Positions 8,223-15,990 are shown, numbered from the stretch's first letter. The stretch: DNA of 64,000 bases from Treponema_I sp045599005 (GCA_045599005.1 JAZRVF010000022.1:1-64000), one strand, 5' to 3'. Notes: a model not told the origin generated them from the letters alone. Made by a program: numbers and translations.

Positions 8223-9704
8223 ATGCCATGTACTACAATTCTGGTCGGAAAAAGAGCCAGTTATGACGGTTCAACAATGATTGCCCGCAATGATGACGGA
8301 CGTTTTGATGTTAAGAAAATGATTGTTGTAAAGCCTGAAGATCAGCCTCGGGTTTATAAAAATGTGCTGGGACATGTGGAGATTCCTCTGCCGGAAAATC
8401 CCCTCAGATACACTGCGACACCGAATGTTGACCTAAAGGACGGAATATGGGCGGCAAACGGGATAAATTCCGCGAATGTGGCAATGACAGCCACTGAGAC
8501 AATCACAAGCAATGCACTGGTTCTTGGTGCGGATCCTTACGGTGTCTACACTGGTGATGACGGAGACCATAAGACCGGCCGGAGCAGCAAAGGCTTCGGC
8601 ATTGGGGAGGAGGATTTTGTCGCGATCACTCTGCCTTATGTCACATCAGCTAGAGAAGGCGTGAAGCGTCTGGGAAGCCTCCTTGAGGAATACGGAACCT
8701 ATGAGCCTAACGGGATTGCTTTTTCTGACAGAGATGAGATCTGGTGGATGGAAACCATCGGCGGTCACAACTGGATTGCAAAACGGGTGCCTGATGACAG
8801 TTATGTGATAATGCCCAACCAGTTCGGAACTGATAATTTTGACTTTGACGATGCCTATGGAAGCCAGGTAAATCATATGTGTTCTCCGAACCTGAAGGAT
8901 CTGATGCGCAATCACCACATGTATCTTGGGAATAACGGTTACACGAGCCAGATAAACCCGAGACTGGCATTCGGAAGCCACAGGGATGCGGATCATGTGT
9001 ACAATACGCCACGTGCTTGGTTCATGGCCCGCTACTTCAATCCGCGGACATATAAGTGGGACGGATACAATGCGGATTATACGCCGGAAAGCAATGACAT
9101 TCCCTGGTCACTGGTTCCGGAGCACAAGATCACAGTGGAAGAAATCAAATACATTCTGTCTTCGTATTATCAGGGGACACCTTACAACATTTTCGGAAAA
9201 GGGGATTCGCCCAAAAAGGGAATGTACAGACCGATTGCTGTCTGCAATACAGGAGTCATGGCAGTTCTGCAGATCCGTCCATACATGCCTGATGAAATCG
9301 CCGCCCTTGAATGGGTCTGTTTCGGTGCAAATGCATTCAACACACTGGTTCCGGTCTACACCAACACCGATTCAGTGCCCGCTTACCTGAGCGGTACGGA
9401 ACTTGATGTTTCCACTGACAGTCTTTACTGGACAAGTCGGCTGATTGCCACAATCGCGGATGCTCATTACGGGCCGTGCATCCAGCTGATCGAACGTTAT
9501 CAGGAAAGCACAGCGGCAAAGGGACACCATCTTGTGAATGTGTATGATGAGAAGATGGAATCAAGCGATGATTACTCGCTCACTTCCGAAGCAAACGAAA
9601 AGATTGCGGAAATGGCACGGGAGGAGTCTCTGGCGGCACTGAAAAACGTGCTTGAAGGGGCCAGTGAGCACATGACCACCAGATTCCACCGGGCTGATAA
9701 CTGA
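8223..9704 (+). CDS. C69 family dipeptidase (PepD-like Ntn hydrolase)
   Basis: Translation from 8223 gives MPCTTILVGKRASYDGS followed by TMIARNDD, the classic opening of C69 dipeptidases. In this family the Cys right after the start is exposed as the N-terminal nucleophile. GAAAGGA lies about 8 nt upstream, so this start is preferred over an in-frame ATG at 8178. The 494 residues fit the family. These enzymes cleave dipeptides with broad specificity in peptide-fermenting bacteria. No signal peptide is present, so it probably acts in the cytoplasm on peptides brought in by transporters such as the OppA-type system. It is transcribed divergently from the 471-aa gene upstream. Confidence 0.93.
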   Translation: MPCTTILVGKRASYDGSTMIARNDDGRFDVKKMIVVKPEDQPRVYKNVLGHVEIPLPENPLRYTATPNVDLKDGIWAANGINSANVAMTATETITSNALVLGADPYGVYTGDDGDHKTGRSSKGFGIGEEDFVAITLPYVTSAREGVKRLGSLLEEYGTYEPNGIAFSDRDEIWWMETIGGHNWIAKRVPDDSYVIMPNQFGTDNFDFDDAYGSQVNHMCSPNLKDLMRNHHMYLGNNGYTSQINPRLAFGSHRDADHVYNTPRAWFMARYFNPRTYKWDGYNADYTPESNDIPWSLVPEHKITVEEIKYILSSYYQGTPYNIFGKGDSPKKGMYRPIAVCNTGVMAVLQIRPYMPDEIAALEWVCFGANAFNTLVPVYTNTDSVPAYLSGTELDVSTDSLYWTSRLIATIADAHYGPCIQLIERYQESTAAKGHHLVNVYDEKMESSDDYSLTSEANEKIAEMAREESLAALKNVLEGASEHMTTRFHRADN

Positions 9705-9714
9705 GCCGGATTTC

Positions 9715-10437
9715 TCACTCTGATCGCTTCAGAATGAGGTTGCCCGCCTGTTCAAGATTCTGCACTTCGGCATAAAGGGTGTTGCCTTCCCGGATAACTT
9801 CCGGCTGTGGTGCAGTGCGGACACGGTTCAGATAAATCACGTTCCAGCCAAGTTTTCTGGCAGGCTCAATGTCGTGGACAGGACTGTCACCGATGTACCA
9901 GAGCTGATCCGGTGGAAGACTGCCGGAAAGTTCCCTTGCTCTGTCAAAAATTCCCGGCTCCGGTTTTGAAACACCCACTTCCGCAGAAATCAGAATGGGA
10001 TCAAAGAAACGGTCCAGCTTTGTCTTTGCCAGTTTTTTGTGCTGGTTTTCTGAGTCCCCGTTGGTGATCAGTCCAAGCGGGATTCCCGCTTCTTTAAGCC
10101 GGTCAAGCAAGGGCACAGAGTCTGCGAAAAGATCGTAGGCTTCTTCGTAGGAATCCCAGTAAAGATTGAAACGCTCTCTCACCTGGTCAGCATCAAGAAC
10201 TGTATTGTTCAGTTCGAAGGATTTTGCCACGCGGGCCTGGCGCTGCTGGTCAAAGGTCAGTCTGCCTTCCGAATACTGGTCAAAGAAAATCTGTGCCCAT
10301 TTTTTCCATGTTGCGCAGAATTCCGGAAAATCCATGAGAATCTGGGATCTGTAAGTGTCAAAGACTTTCTTAATGCCCACATTTTCGGCAGTCTCAAAGT
10401 CCATAAGTGTCCGGTCAAGATCAAAAAAAACGTACAT
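9715..10437 (-). CDS. HAD superfamily hydrolase, YjjG/Gph-like phosphatase
   Basis: All HAD motifs are visible: motif I FFDLDRTLMD (nucleophile D6, acid/base D8), motif II LITNGD near residue 140, the motif III Lys in VGVSKPEPGIF, and motif IV WYIGDSPVHDI. A helical cap of ~100 residues lies between motifs I and II, the subclass I arrangement of YjjG-type nucleotidases and phosphoglycolate phosphatases. The 240 residues match. The natural substrate cannot be assigned from sequence; nucleoside monophosphates or sugar phosphates are likely. Its stop lies 10 nt from the convergent dipeptidase stop. A -10 box ends 6 nt before the ATG and no Shine-Dalgarno is visible. Confidence 0.9.
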   Translation of the reverse strand: MYVFFDLDRTLMDFETAENVGIKKVFDTYRSQILMDFPEFCATWKKWAQIFFDQYSEGRLTFDQQRQARVAKSFELNNTVLDADQVRERFNLYWDSYEEAYDLFADSVPLLDRLKEAGIPLGLITNGDSENQHKKLAKTKLDRFFDPILISAEVGVSKPEPGIFDRARELSGSLPPDQLWYIGDSPVHDIEPARKLGWNVIYLNRVRTAPQPEVIREGNTLYAEVQNLEQAGNLILKRSE

Positions 10438-10471
10438 GGAGAGATTCTAACCCAAACAGGCTTTCATGCAA
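10438..10471 (-). promoter_or_regulatory. HAD hydrolase promoter, predicted leaderless
   Basis: On the minus strand TTGCAT (10466-10471), 16 nt, TAGAAT (10444-10449), then 6 nt to the ATG at 10437. The -35 match is weak, the -10 match good. Confidence 0.5.
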
Positions 10472-10539
10472 AAGGGGCGGAAAAGGGAACTGTATAGTTT
10501 GATTGTGATTCCGCTGTGGGGGATAATCCCGAAAAAAAA

Positions 10540-10581
10540 CTGCCCGGAATGTTTGAAGTGCACTTCATAATGTCCGGACAG
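10540..10581. repeat. nested inverted repeat between nagB and the HAD gene
   Basis: The outer arms CTGcCCGGA and TCCGGaCAG flank a perfect 14-bp palindrome, TGAAGTGCACTTCA (10554-10567). The whole can fold into one long hairpin on either strand. It lies 32 nt downstream of the nagB stop and may terminate or stabilise the nagAB mRNA, although no strong U-run follows. Confidence 0.55.
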
Positions 10582-10612
10582 CCTGTTAAACATCATATCA
10601 GATTCTGCTGAA

Positions 10613-11416
10613 TCAGATTGCGTTATTGAAGTTGTTCTTCTCGATGTCGTTGAAGTATTTGAGTGTTCCCACCCGGAGCTCGTCAGTTGCGGCATCGTCA
10701 CAGATGATCACTGCTTTGGGATGCATCTGCAGACTGCTGATTGTCCACATCTGGCTGATTCCTTCTTCAACAGCGTGTTTCACAGCCATTGCCTTGTTGT
10801 GTCCGGTTGCAAGAATCAGTACTTCTTCGCTGGAATTGATTGTTCCTACTCCTACAGTAAGTGCTGTGGTGGGCACTTTGGAAATGTCGCCGTCAAAGAA
10901 GCGTGAATTTACGATGATTGTGTCTGAAGTCAGTGTCTTGACGCGGGTTTTTGAGGAAAGTGATGAACCGGGTTCGTTGAAAGCAATGTGTCCGTCAACA
11001 CCTACGCCGCCCAGAAAGAGTTTGATTCCGCCAGCTTTTGCGATAGCAGCCTCGTAGTCCGCACATTCTTTTGCAAGATCTTCTGCCATGCCGTTAAGGA
11101 TGTGCACGTTTTCTTTTTTGATGTCAATGTGTGAGAAAAAATTGTCCCACATGAAGCGGTGATAGCTCTGAGGGTGGTTTTCATCCAGACCGACATATTC
11201 ATCCATGTTGAAGGTGATTACGTTCTGAAAGGAAACTTTTCCGGCTTTGTTCAGCTCAATAAGAGCCTTGTAGGTTCCCAGCGGTGTGCTGCCTGTGGGA
11301 AGCCCCAGAACAAAGGGCTTTTCTGCTGTAGGTGCAAATTCGATGATGCGGCGTGCAATATGGTTCGCGGCCCATTTTGAACATTCGTCGTAACTAGGTC
11401 TGACAATGACTCTCAT
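10613..11416 (-). CDS. nagB: glucosamine-6-phosphate deaminase
   Basis: NagB converts glucosamine 6-phosphate to fructose 6-phosphate and ammonia, the last step of amino-sugar catabolism. The 267 residues carry LGLPTGSTPLGTYKAL near the N-terminus, FNMDEYVGLDENHPQSY, and GGVGVDGHIAFNEPGSS with the catalytic-site residues of the family. AAAGGA precedes the ATG at normal distance. It follows nagA by 53 nt on the same strand, forming a nagA-nagB operon. No amino-sugar PTS or regulator lies alongside, so uptake is encoded elsewhere. The fructose 6-phosphate product can enter glycolysis through Pgi and Tkt, both encoded in this window. Confidence 0.96.
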   Translation of the reverse strand: MRVIVRPSYDECSKWAANHIARRIIEFAPTAEKPFVLGLPTGSTPLGTYKALIELNKAGKVSFQNVITFNMDEYVGLDENHPQSYHRFMWDNFFSHIDIKKENVHILNGMAEDLAKECADYEAAIAKAGGIKLFLGGVGVDGHIAFNEPGSSLSSKTRVKTLTSDTIIVNSRFFDGDISKVPTTALTVGVGTINSSEEVLILATGHNKAMAVKHAVEEGISQMWTISSLQMHPKAVIICDDAATDELRVGTLKYFNDIEKNNFNNAI

Positions 11417-11469
11417 TTTCTTTTCCTTTATGTGGTACTGTATTTATTTCCGCCATGCGGATTTTTCTG

Positions 11470-12642
11470 TTACAGGATATTCTTTTTGATGACTCCGTCA
11501 ACAAGGCACATAAGCACATTGAACTGGCGGTCAAAAACTGTGATGTCTGCAGTGTATCCGGGAATAATCATTCCCTGCTTGTGGTATCCCATGATTGCCG
11601 CAGGATTTGCCGCTGCACATTTTACAGCATCTCCAAGGGAGAAGCCGTAACTTGCTAGATTCTGGACTCCTTTGATCATTGTAAGGGCGGAACCGGCGAT
11701 AACGTCGTCACTTGCCCGGTGGAAACAGCCGTCTTTGAAGACAACTTCCTCGCCGTTTGCAAGCATAGTTCCTGAAGTCTGTTCCGTGGGGGTAAGGGCA
11801 TCGGTGACAAGAACGATTTTATCCAGAGCTTTGTCGCGCATCAGAAGTTTTATCAGATCAGGATGGACGTGGATTCCGTCAGCAACAATCTCACAGGACA
11901 TTTCCGGGTGAATCAGGATTGCGCCCACTGCTCCCGGGTTTCGGTGATGCATCTGGCTCATTGCATTGAACAGGTGAGTCGAATGAAGGATACCTGCCTG
12001 CATGCCTTCCACCATGTTGCGGTACTCCGCATTGGTATGTCCGGCCTGAAGGACTATGCCTTTCTTGAGACAGTTGAGTGCAAGATAACGCATTCCCTTA
12101 AGTTCCGGGGCAACTGTCATGTTCACAATGTGTCCTTCTGATGCTTTCCAGAGGCGGTCCATCAGTTCCAGATCGACAGCACGGACTGTCTCGGGACGCT
12201 GGACACCAAGTTTGTCAGGAGAAATGAAAGGGCCTTCCAGATGAACACCCATGACCTTTGCGCCTTTTGCATGCTTAATCGCACTGGCGGCAGCCTTAAG
12301 ACCTTTCTTCATGTTCTCTTCGCTTGAAGGATAAAAGGTAGGATTGAATGCTGTGACGCCATACTGTGCAAGATTCTCAGACATTGCAAGGATCGCGTCT
12401 TCTGAATACTCGTCAACACCACGGCCTTTGAAACCATGGATATGTGTGTCAATGAATCCGGGAGAGATATAAGCTCCTCCCACATCAATTATGCGGACAT
12501 CGGCGTCAAAGTGTTTCTGTTCAAAACGCTTTTCGCTGAAGACATCTTCTATACGACCGTTTTCAATCAGAACGGCACAGTTTTCCATTACGGAAAATCC
12601 AGTAAGCAGTGTGCCGTTATGCAGACATAAGGATGAACTCAT
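11470..12642 (-). CDS. nagA: N-acetylglucosamine-6-phosphate deacetylase
   Basis: NagA removes acetate from GlcNAc-6-P and feeds NagB. The 390-residue amidohydrolase shows the metal-site DTHIHGFKG, the HLEGPFIS loop with its Glu, QAGHTNAEY, and STHLFNAMSQMHHR, followed by the catalytic Asp in LVTDALTP. It is first in the nagA-nagB operon. The start codon is preceded not by a Shine-Dalgarno but by a -10 box 6 nt away. Together with the beta-mannosidase it suggests use of host or plant glycans, or cell-wall recycling. Confidence 0.96.
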   Translation of the reverse strand: MSSSLCLHNGTLLTGFSVMENCAVLIENGRIEDVFSEKRFEQKHFDADVRIIDVGGAYISPGFIDTHIHGFKGRGVDEYSEDAILAMSENLAQYGVTAFNPTFYPSSEENMKKGLKAAASAIKHAKGAKVMGVHLEGPFISPDKLGVQRPETVRAVDLELMDRLWKASEGHIVNMTVAPELKGMRYLALNCLKKGIVLQAGHTNAEYRNMVEGMQAGILHSTHLFNAMSQMHHRNPGAVGAILIHPEMSCEIVADGIHVHPDLIKLLMRDKALDKIVLVTDALTPTEQTSGTMLANGEEVVFKDGCFHRASDDVIAGSALTMIKGVQNLASYGFSLGDAVKCAAANPAAIMGYHKQGMIIPGYTADITVFDRQFNVLMCLVDGVIKKNIL

Positions 12643-12676
12643 GGCTCTATGATAGCACAGTTAGGCGAGGGGTAAA
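12643..12676 (-). promoter_or_regulatory. nagAB promoter, predicted leaderless
   Basis: On the minus strand TTTACC (12671-12676), 16 nt, TATCAT (12649-12654), then 6 nt to the nagA ATG. No Shine-Dalgarno is visible between them. Confidence 0.55.
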
Positions 12677-12751
12677 AGTGGGATTTTTATGGCAAAGTAT
12701 CTTTTTTTCAACTGAAAAGATTCGGACAAGTGGAAAAACATCAGTAAAAAA

Positions 12752-12816
12752 AGTAAAGTTTGCTTGACATTTTATTCTCATCGGATTATATTGAGCCATG
12801 TAAAGCGAACTTTACA
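12752..12816 (+). promoter_or_regulatory. promoter and probable operator of the HTH/membrane-protein operon
   Basis: TTGACA (12764-12769) and TATATT (12787-12792) are 17 nt apart, close to consensus. A perfect inverted repeat, TGTAAAG-CGAA-CTTTACA (12799-12816), covers the expected transcription start. A related half-site, GTAAAGTTTGC (12752-12762), lies just upstream of the -35 box; it matches the minus-strand reading of the palindrome with one change. Two related sites flanking a strong promoter next to an HTH gene suggest autoregulation. A second stem, ATCCTGC with GCAGGAT (12816-12838), follows in the leader. Confidence 0.65.
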
Positions 12817-12896
12817 TCCTGCGAGACGTCAGCAGGATGAAGGTTTGCAGAATGCTCTTTCCTGCGCGCGGAAGATGCAGAAATAAAGGATTTGTT

Positions 12897-13106
12897 GTGA
12901 ACAATACATTGGAACTGCTTCGAAAAGAAAGGGGACTGAATCAGCAGGCGCTGGCAGATATTCTTGAAGTATCGCGGCAGACAGTTATATCGCTGGAAAA
13001 AGGAAAATACAATCCGTCTATTGTTCTTGCCTTTAAGATTGCAAGATTTTTTGGCAAGAATATAGAAGAAATCTTTCTGTATGATCCTGAAACTGATGGA
13101 GAATGA
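12897..13106 (+). CDS. XRE/Cro-type HTH transcription regulator, 69 aa
   Basis: AAAGGA ends 6 nt before the GTG at 12897, which gives VNNTLELLRKERGLNQQALA, the normal opening of small Cro/CI regulators. Longer in-frame starts upstream add unrelated residues. The HTH occupies residues 5-60 (QQALADILEVSRQTVISLEKG), followed by the NPSIVLAFKIARFF segment typical of YozG-like repressors. The next gene, a small membrane protein, starts 3 nt after its stop. Such two-gene units of a small repressor plus a four-helix membrane protein are common and probably self-regulated. The palindrome at the promoter is the likely operator. The signal sensed is unknown. Confidence 0.9.
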   Translation: MNNTLELLRKERGLNQQALADILEVSRQTVISLEKGKYNPSIVLAFKIARFFGKNIEEIFLYDPETDGE

Positions 13107-13109
13107 ATT

Positions 13110-13550
13110 ATGAGTGGAAAATCAAATAAGAGAATTTCAATTGTGTGGCTGATTGCATTCAGCATGGTTATGGTCGGACTTCTGATGCATACGATTGTCC
13201 CGGATGTTCCTGAAGGGGAGATAAATGTCCTGCAGAGACTGGCAGGCTTTCTGTCCGGTGCCGGTTGCGGTCTTCTGGCTGTGGCTTCTGTTTTTGCCCT
13301 GATCAATATGCGCAAGTCTCCGGAAGAACGCCGCAGGGAAGAAGTTGCGGCAAAGGATGAGAGAAGCAGAAAAATCACTGCAAAGGCAGGTTCTGTTGCT
13401 TATTTTGTTTCCTGTCTGGTGTTCCTGGCAGAATCTCTTGCAGGGCTTCTTATGGACAATACGGGGCTGAGGCTTTTCGGAATCGGCGGGCTTTATTTTG
13501 TTGTGATTACTTTCTTTGTTACTAAGAAGATTATTGGAAACAGGGAATAA
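13110..13550 (+). CDS. small integral membrane protein, DUF2178-like
   Basis: The 146 residues show four hydrophobic segments: roughly 9-30 (VWLIAFSMVMVGLLMHTIV), 45-65, 92-112 and 118-138. A charged cytoplasmic loop between the second and third carries the family-like DERSRKITAKAG motif. The GGAG before its ATG lies inside the end of the HTH gene, and the two are separated by 3 nt. Proteins of this type are routinely paired with an XRE regulator, but their function is not established. The stop codon abuts the first hairpin of the threefold repeat array, which probably serves as its terminator. Confidence 0.82.
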   Translation: MSGKSNKRISIVWLIAFSMVMVGLLMHTIVPDVPEGEINVLQRLAGFLSGAGCGLLAVASVFALINMRKSPEERRREEVAAKDERSRKITAKAGSVAYFVSCLVFLAESLAGLLMDNTGLRLFGIGGLYFVVITFFVTKKIIGNRE

Positions 13551-13581
13551 AAAAAAGTTCTGCGTCCTGCAGAACTTTTTT
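13551..13581 (+). terminator. terminator hairpin of the HTH operon (repeat unit A)
   Basis: A perfect 13-bp stem (AAAAAAGTTCTGC with GCAGAACTTTTTT) closes a GTCCT loop directly after the stop codon of the membrane-protein gene. The A and T runs make it a bidirectional rho-independent terminator. The same hairpin recurs in unit C. Confidence 0.75.
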
Positions 13582-13808
13582 ATCAAGTTTGCAGCGCAGA
13601 GGAATCTGCCCCGCAAACTTGGCTTTGATGCCGTCGTCCTGCCGGCATATTGGTTATGAATCAGACCAATCCCTGAGCCACAAGATAGTTTTGCGTCCTG
13701 CAAAACTATCTTATCAAGTTTGCTGCGCAAATTAATTGCTCCGCAAACTTGGCTTTGATGTCGGCGTCCTGCCGACACACTGGTTATGAATCAGACCAAT
13801 CCCTGCGC

Positions 13809-13842
13809 AAAAAAAAAGTTCTGCGTCCTGCAGAACTTTTTT
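13809..13842 (-). terminator. gdhA terminator (repeat unit C)
   Basis: On the gdhA strand the 13-bp stem AAAAAAGTTCTGC/GCAGAACTTTTTT with loop AGGAC is followed by a run of nine T. It is a strong rho-independent terminator about 80 nt after the gdhA stop. Confidence 0.8.
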
Positions 13843-13921
13843 ATCAAGTTTGCAGCGCAGAGGAATCTGCCCCGCAAACTTGGCTTTGCGCCGGCGTCCT
13901 GCCGGCACACTGGTTGGTAAA

Positions 13922-15280
13922 TCAGACCAATCCCTGCGCGATCATTGCTTCGGCTACTTTTACGAAACCTGCAATGTTTGCACCGGCCTGGTAGTTAACG
14001 TAGTCGCCATCAACAAGACCGAAACGTTTTGCTGTGTTGAGACAGTTGTCATGAATGTTGCACATGATTCCGTCAAGTTTAGCATCAACTTCAGCAGCAG
14101 ACCAGGAAAGGCGCTCTGAGTTCTGAGACATTTCGAGACCAGATGTTGCAACACCACCTGCGTTTGATGCTTTACCAGGAGCGTACATGATTTTTGCAGC
14201 CTGGAATTTAGCAACTGCAGCGTTGTCAGAAGGCATGTTAGCACCTTCAGCAACCAGTTTAACACCGTTTTTCAGGAGCATGTCTGCATCAGCCTCAAGA
14301 AGCTCGTTCTGTGTTGCACAAGGGAATGCACAGTCACATTTAACTTCCCAGACTTTCTTTCCTTCGAAGTATTTTGCAGAAGGGAACTGTTTAGCATATT
14401 CAGAAATGCGTCCGCGTTTAACGTTCTTAAGATCTTTAACCCAGTCGAGTTTTTCCTGTGTAATGCCGTCTGCATCGTAGATGTATCCGTTTGAGTCAGA
14501 AAGTGTAACAACTTTTCCACCCAGCTGGATGATCTTTTCAGCAGCGTACTGAGCAACGTTTCCAGATCCTGATACTACACAAGTCTTTCCTTTGAAATCC
14601 TGACCTTTAACTTTGAGCATCTCACGTGCATAGTAGATAAGACCGTAACCTGTGGCTTCCGGACGGATCAGAGAACCGCCGAATGCAAGACCCTTACCTG
14701 TAAGAACACCAGTGAATTCGTCACGGATGCGTTTGTACTGACCGAAGAGATAACCGATCTCGCGTCCACCGACGTTTTTGTCACCTGCAGGAACGTCAAC
14801 GTCAGCACCGATGTGACGATAAAGCTCTGTCATGAATGACTGGCAGAAGCGCATAACTTCTTTGTCTGATTTTCCGTGGGGATCGAAGTCTGAACCACCT
14901 TTACCACCACCCATCGGGAGAGTTGTAAGAGAGTTCTTCAGAACCTGTTCAAATCCGAGGAACTTAAGAACTGAAAGGTTAACTTCTTTAGAGAAACGGA
15001 GTCCTCCTTTGTAAGGTCCGATAGCAGAGTTGAACTGTACACGGTATCCGCGGTTAACATGATAGTTACCAGCATCATCCATCCAAGGTACACGGAACAT
15101 GATTACACGTTCTGGTTCTACCAGACGTTCAAGAATTGCATTAGGTTCCAACTCCGGCATCTGGTCAACAGCGGGTTCAAGAGTTGTGAGAACTTCCTCT
15201 ACGGCCTGAAGAAATTCGGGCTCATTTGCATTTTTTGCCTTAACTTCTTCCCAAATACGTTTTACGTACTCGTTTTTCAT
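13922..15280 (-). CDS. gdhA: glutamate dehydrogenase, hexameric GdhA type
   Basis: GdhA interconverts glutamate and 2-oxoglutarate plus ammonia. The start at 15280 (MKNEYVKRIWEEVKAKN) is preferred because GGAGG lies 5 nt upstream; a longer in-frame start at 15325 lacks this. The 452 residues carry the family motifs PYKGGLRF, LTTLPMGGGKGGSDFDPHGKS with the catalytic Lys, DVPAGDKNVGGREIGYL, and the Rossmann SGSGNVAQYAAEK. This is the ~450-residue type usually linked to NADP and ammonia assimilation. It has a promoter and a 5' leader of about 45 nt. Its last codons and stop belong to the third copy of a tandem repeat. Confidence 0.96.
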   Translation of the reverse strand: MKNEYVKRIWEEVKAKNANEPEFLQAVEEVLTTLEPAVDQMPELEPNAILERLVEPERVIMFRVPWMDDAGNYHVNRGYRVQFNSAIGPYKGGLRFSKEVNLSVLKFLGFEQVLKNSLTTLPMGGGKGGSDFDPHGKSDKEVMRFCQSFMTELYRHIGADVDVPAGDKNVGGREIGYLFGQYKRIRDEFTGVLTGKGLAFGGSLIRPEATGYGLIYYAREMLKVKGQDFKGKTCVVSGSGNVAQYAAEKIIQLGGKVVTLSDSNGYIYDADGITQEKLDWVKDLKNVKRGRISEYAKQFPSAKYFEGKKVWEVKCDCAFPCATQNELLEADADMLLKNGVKLVAEGANMPSDNAAVAKFQAAKIMYAPGKASNAGGVATSGLEMSQNSERLSWSAAEVDAKLDGIMCNIHDNCLNTAKRFGLVDGDYVNYQAGANIAGFVKVAEAMIAQGLV

Positions 15281-15334
15281 GGTACCTCCAAAGACAACCT
15301 GTGTCAGGCGTCTGAGCTTTTGCAATAACGTCTT

Positions 15335-15364
15335 ATTCTATCAAAAGAAAACTGATTTGCACAA
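15335..15364 (-). promoter_or_regulatory. gdhA promoter
   Basis: On the minus strand TTGTGC (15359-15364), 18 nt, TAGAAT (15335-15340). The predicted start gives a leader of about 45 nt that contains the GGAGG used for gdhA. Confidence 0.5.
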
Positions 15365-15383
15365 TCAGAATAATTGACTTTTT

Positions 15384-15413
15384 TTGTTGTTCAAATCAAA
15401 AAAATCCGATAAT
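15384..15413 (+). promoter_or_regulatory. possible promoter of the Lrp-aminotransferase operon
   Basis: TTGTTG (15384-15389), 18 nt, GATAAT (15408-15413), followed by a leader of about 85 nt with GGAGG before the regulator gene. It lies back to back with the gdhA promoter, so a regulator bound here could affect both directions. Confidence 0.4.
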
Positions 15414-15504
15414 CTCATAGCGATGATGTACATACGGCGGTTTTTCTGCTTTTTTTAGGACTGCTGACCGCTGATGCAGATTTTTGACAGGAGGCTAATC
15501 TGAA

Positions 15505-15990
15505 ATGGAAGAAATCTTAAATCTTTTACAAGAAAACGCGCGGCTTTCGGCGGAGGATATCGCCGCCATGACAAAAAAAACACCGGACGAAGTAAAAGCT
15601 ATCATGACAAAGCTTGAAAAAGACGGTGTAATCCTCAAGTACGCGGCAATCGTCAATCCGGAAAAAGTTTCGGAGCCCAAAAAGGCAGTTCAGGCGGTAA
15701 TCGAGATTCAGGTCGCTCCCGAACGCGAGCACGGATTTGATGCGATTGCAGAACGGATCTACCGTTTTCCCCAGGTAAAATCACTTTATCTTATGAGCGG
15801 CGGTTATGATCTTCAGGTGATCATTGAAGGCGAGTCACTGCAGGAAGTGGCTTTCTTTGTCTCAAGCAAACTCTCCACATTGAACGGTGTCCGCAGCACA
15901 AAAACTCACTTTGTGCTCAAGACATACAAAGAAAACGACATTCTTTACGTTGATGAGAAGAAGGATTCCCGCGAAGGAGTGACTGCATAA
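15505..15990 (+). CDS. Lrp/AsnC family transcription regulator
   Basis: The N-terminal ~50 residues form a winged-helix reader (LNLLQENARLSAEDIAAMTKK, then VKAIMTKLEKDGVI). The C-terminal ~90 residues are the RAM/AsnC ligand-binding fold (VIEIQVAPEREHGFDAIAERI, YLMSGGYDLQVIIEG). The 161 residues are normal for Lrp-type regulators that bind amino acids. GGAGG precedes the ATG. Its stop overlaps the start of an aminotransferase gene by one base, so the two are translationally coupled; it probably controls this operon. The divergent neighbour gdhA is a plausible second target. Confidence 0.93.
   Translation: MEEILNLLQENARLSAEDIAAMTKKTPDEVKAIMTKLEKDGVILKYAAIVNPEKVSEPKKAVQAVIEIQVAPEREHGFDAIAERIYRFPQVKSLYLMSGGYDLQVIIEGESLQEVAFFVSSKLSTLNGVRSTKTHFVLKTYKENDILYVDEKKDSREGVTA

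Larger units (their letters stand above)
13551..13936. repeat. three tandem ~130-bp imperfect repeats derived from the gdhA 3' end
   Basis: The 371-bp gap between the operon and gdhA holds three copies, with the shared word tcagaccaatccctg at 13661, 13791 and 13922 (periods 130 and 131 bp). In the last copy this word encodes the final codons and stop of gdhA on the minus strand, so the upstream copies are duplicates of that gene end plus its terminator. Each unit has hairpin i (13551, 13682 and 13812), hairpin ii (AAGTTTGC with GCAAACTT) and hairpin iii (13628, 13759 and 13890). Unit B differs in sequence but keeps the stems: hairpin i becomes AAGATAGTTTTGC with GCAAAACTATCTT, and hairpin iii becomes TGTCGGC with GCCGACA. 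All six loops of hairpins i and iii read GTCCT on plus and AGGAC on minus (unit A hairpin iii within a larger loop). Confidence 0.9.

Noticed and set aside
13551..13936. CRISPR array
   Set aside because: The three repeats are ~130 bp with no unique spacers and contain gene-end and terminator sequence; no cas genes are nearby.
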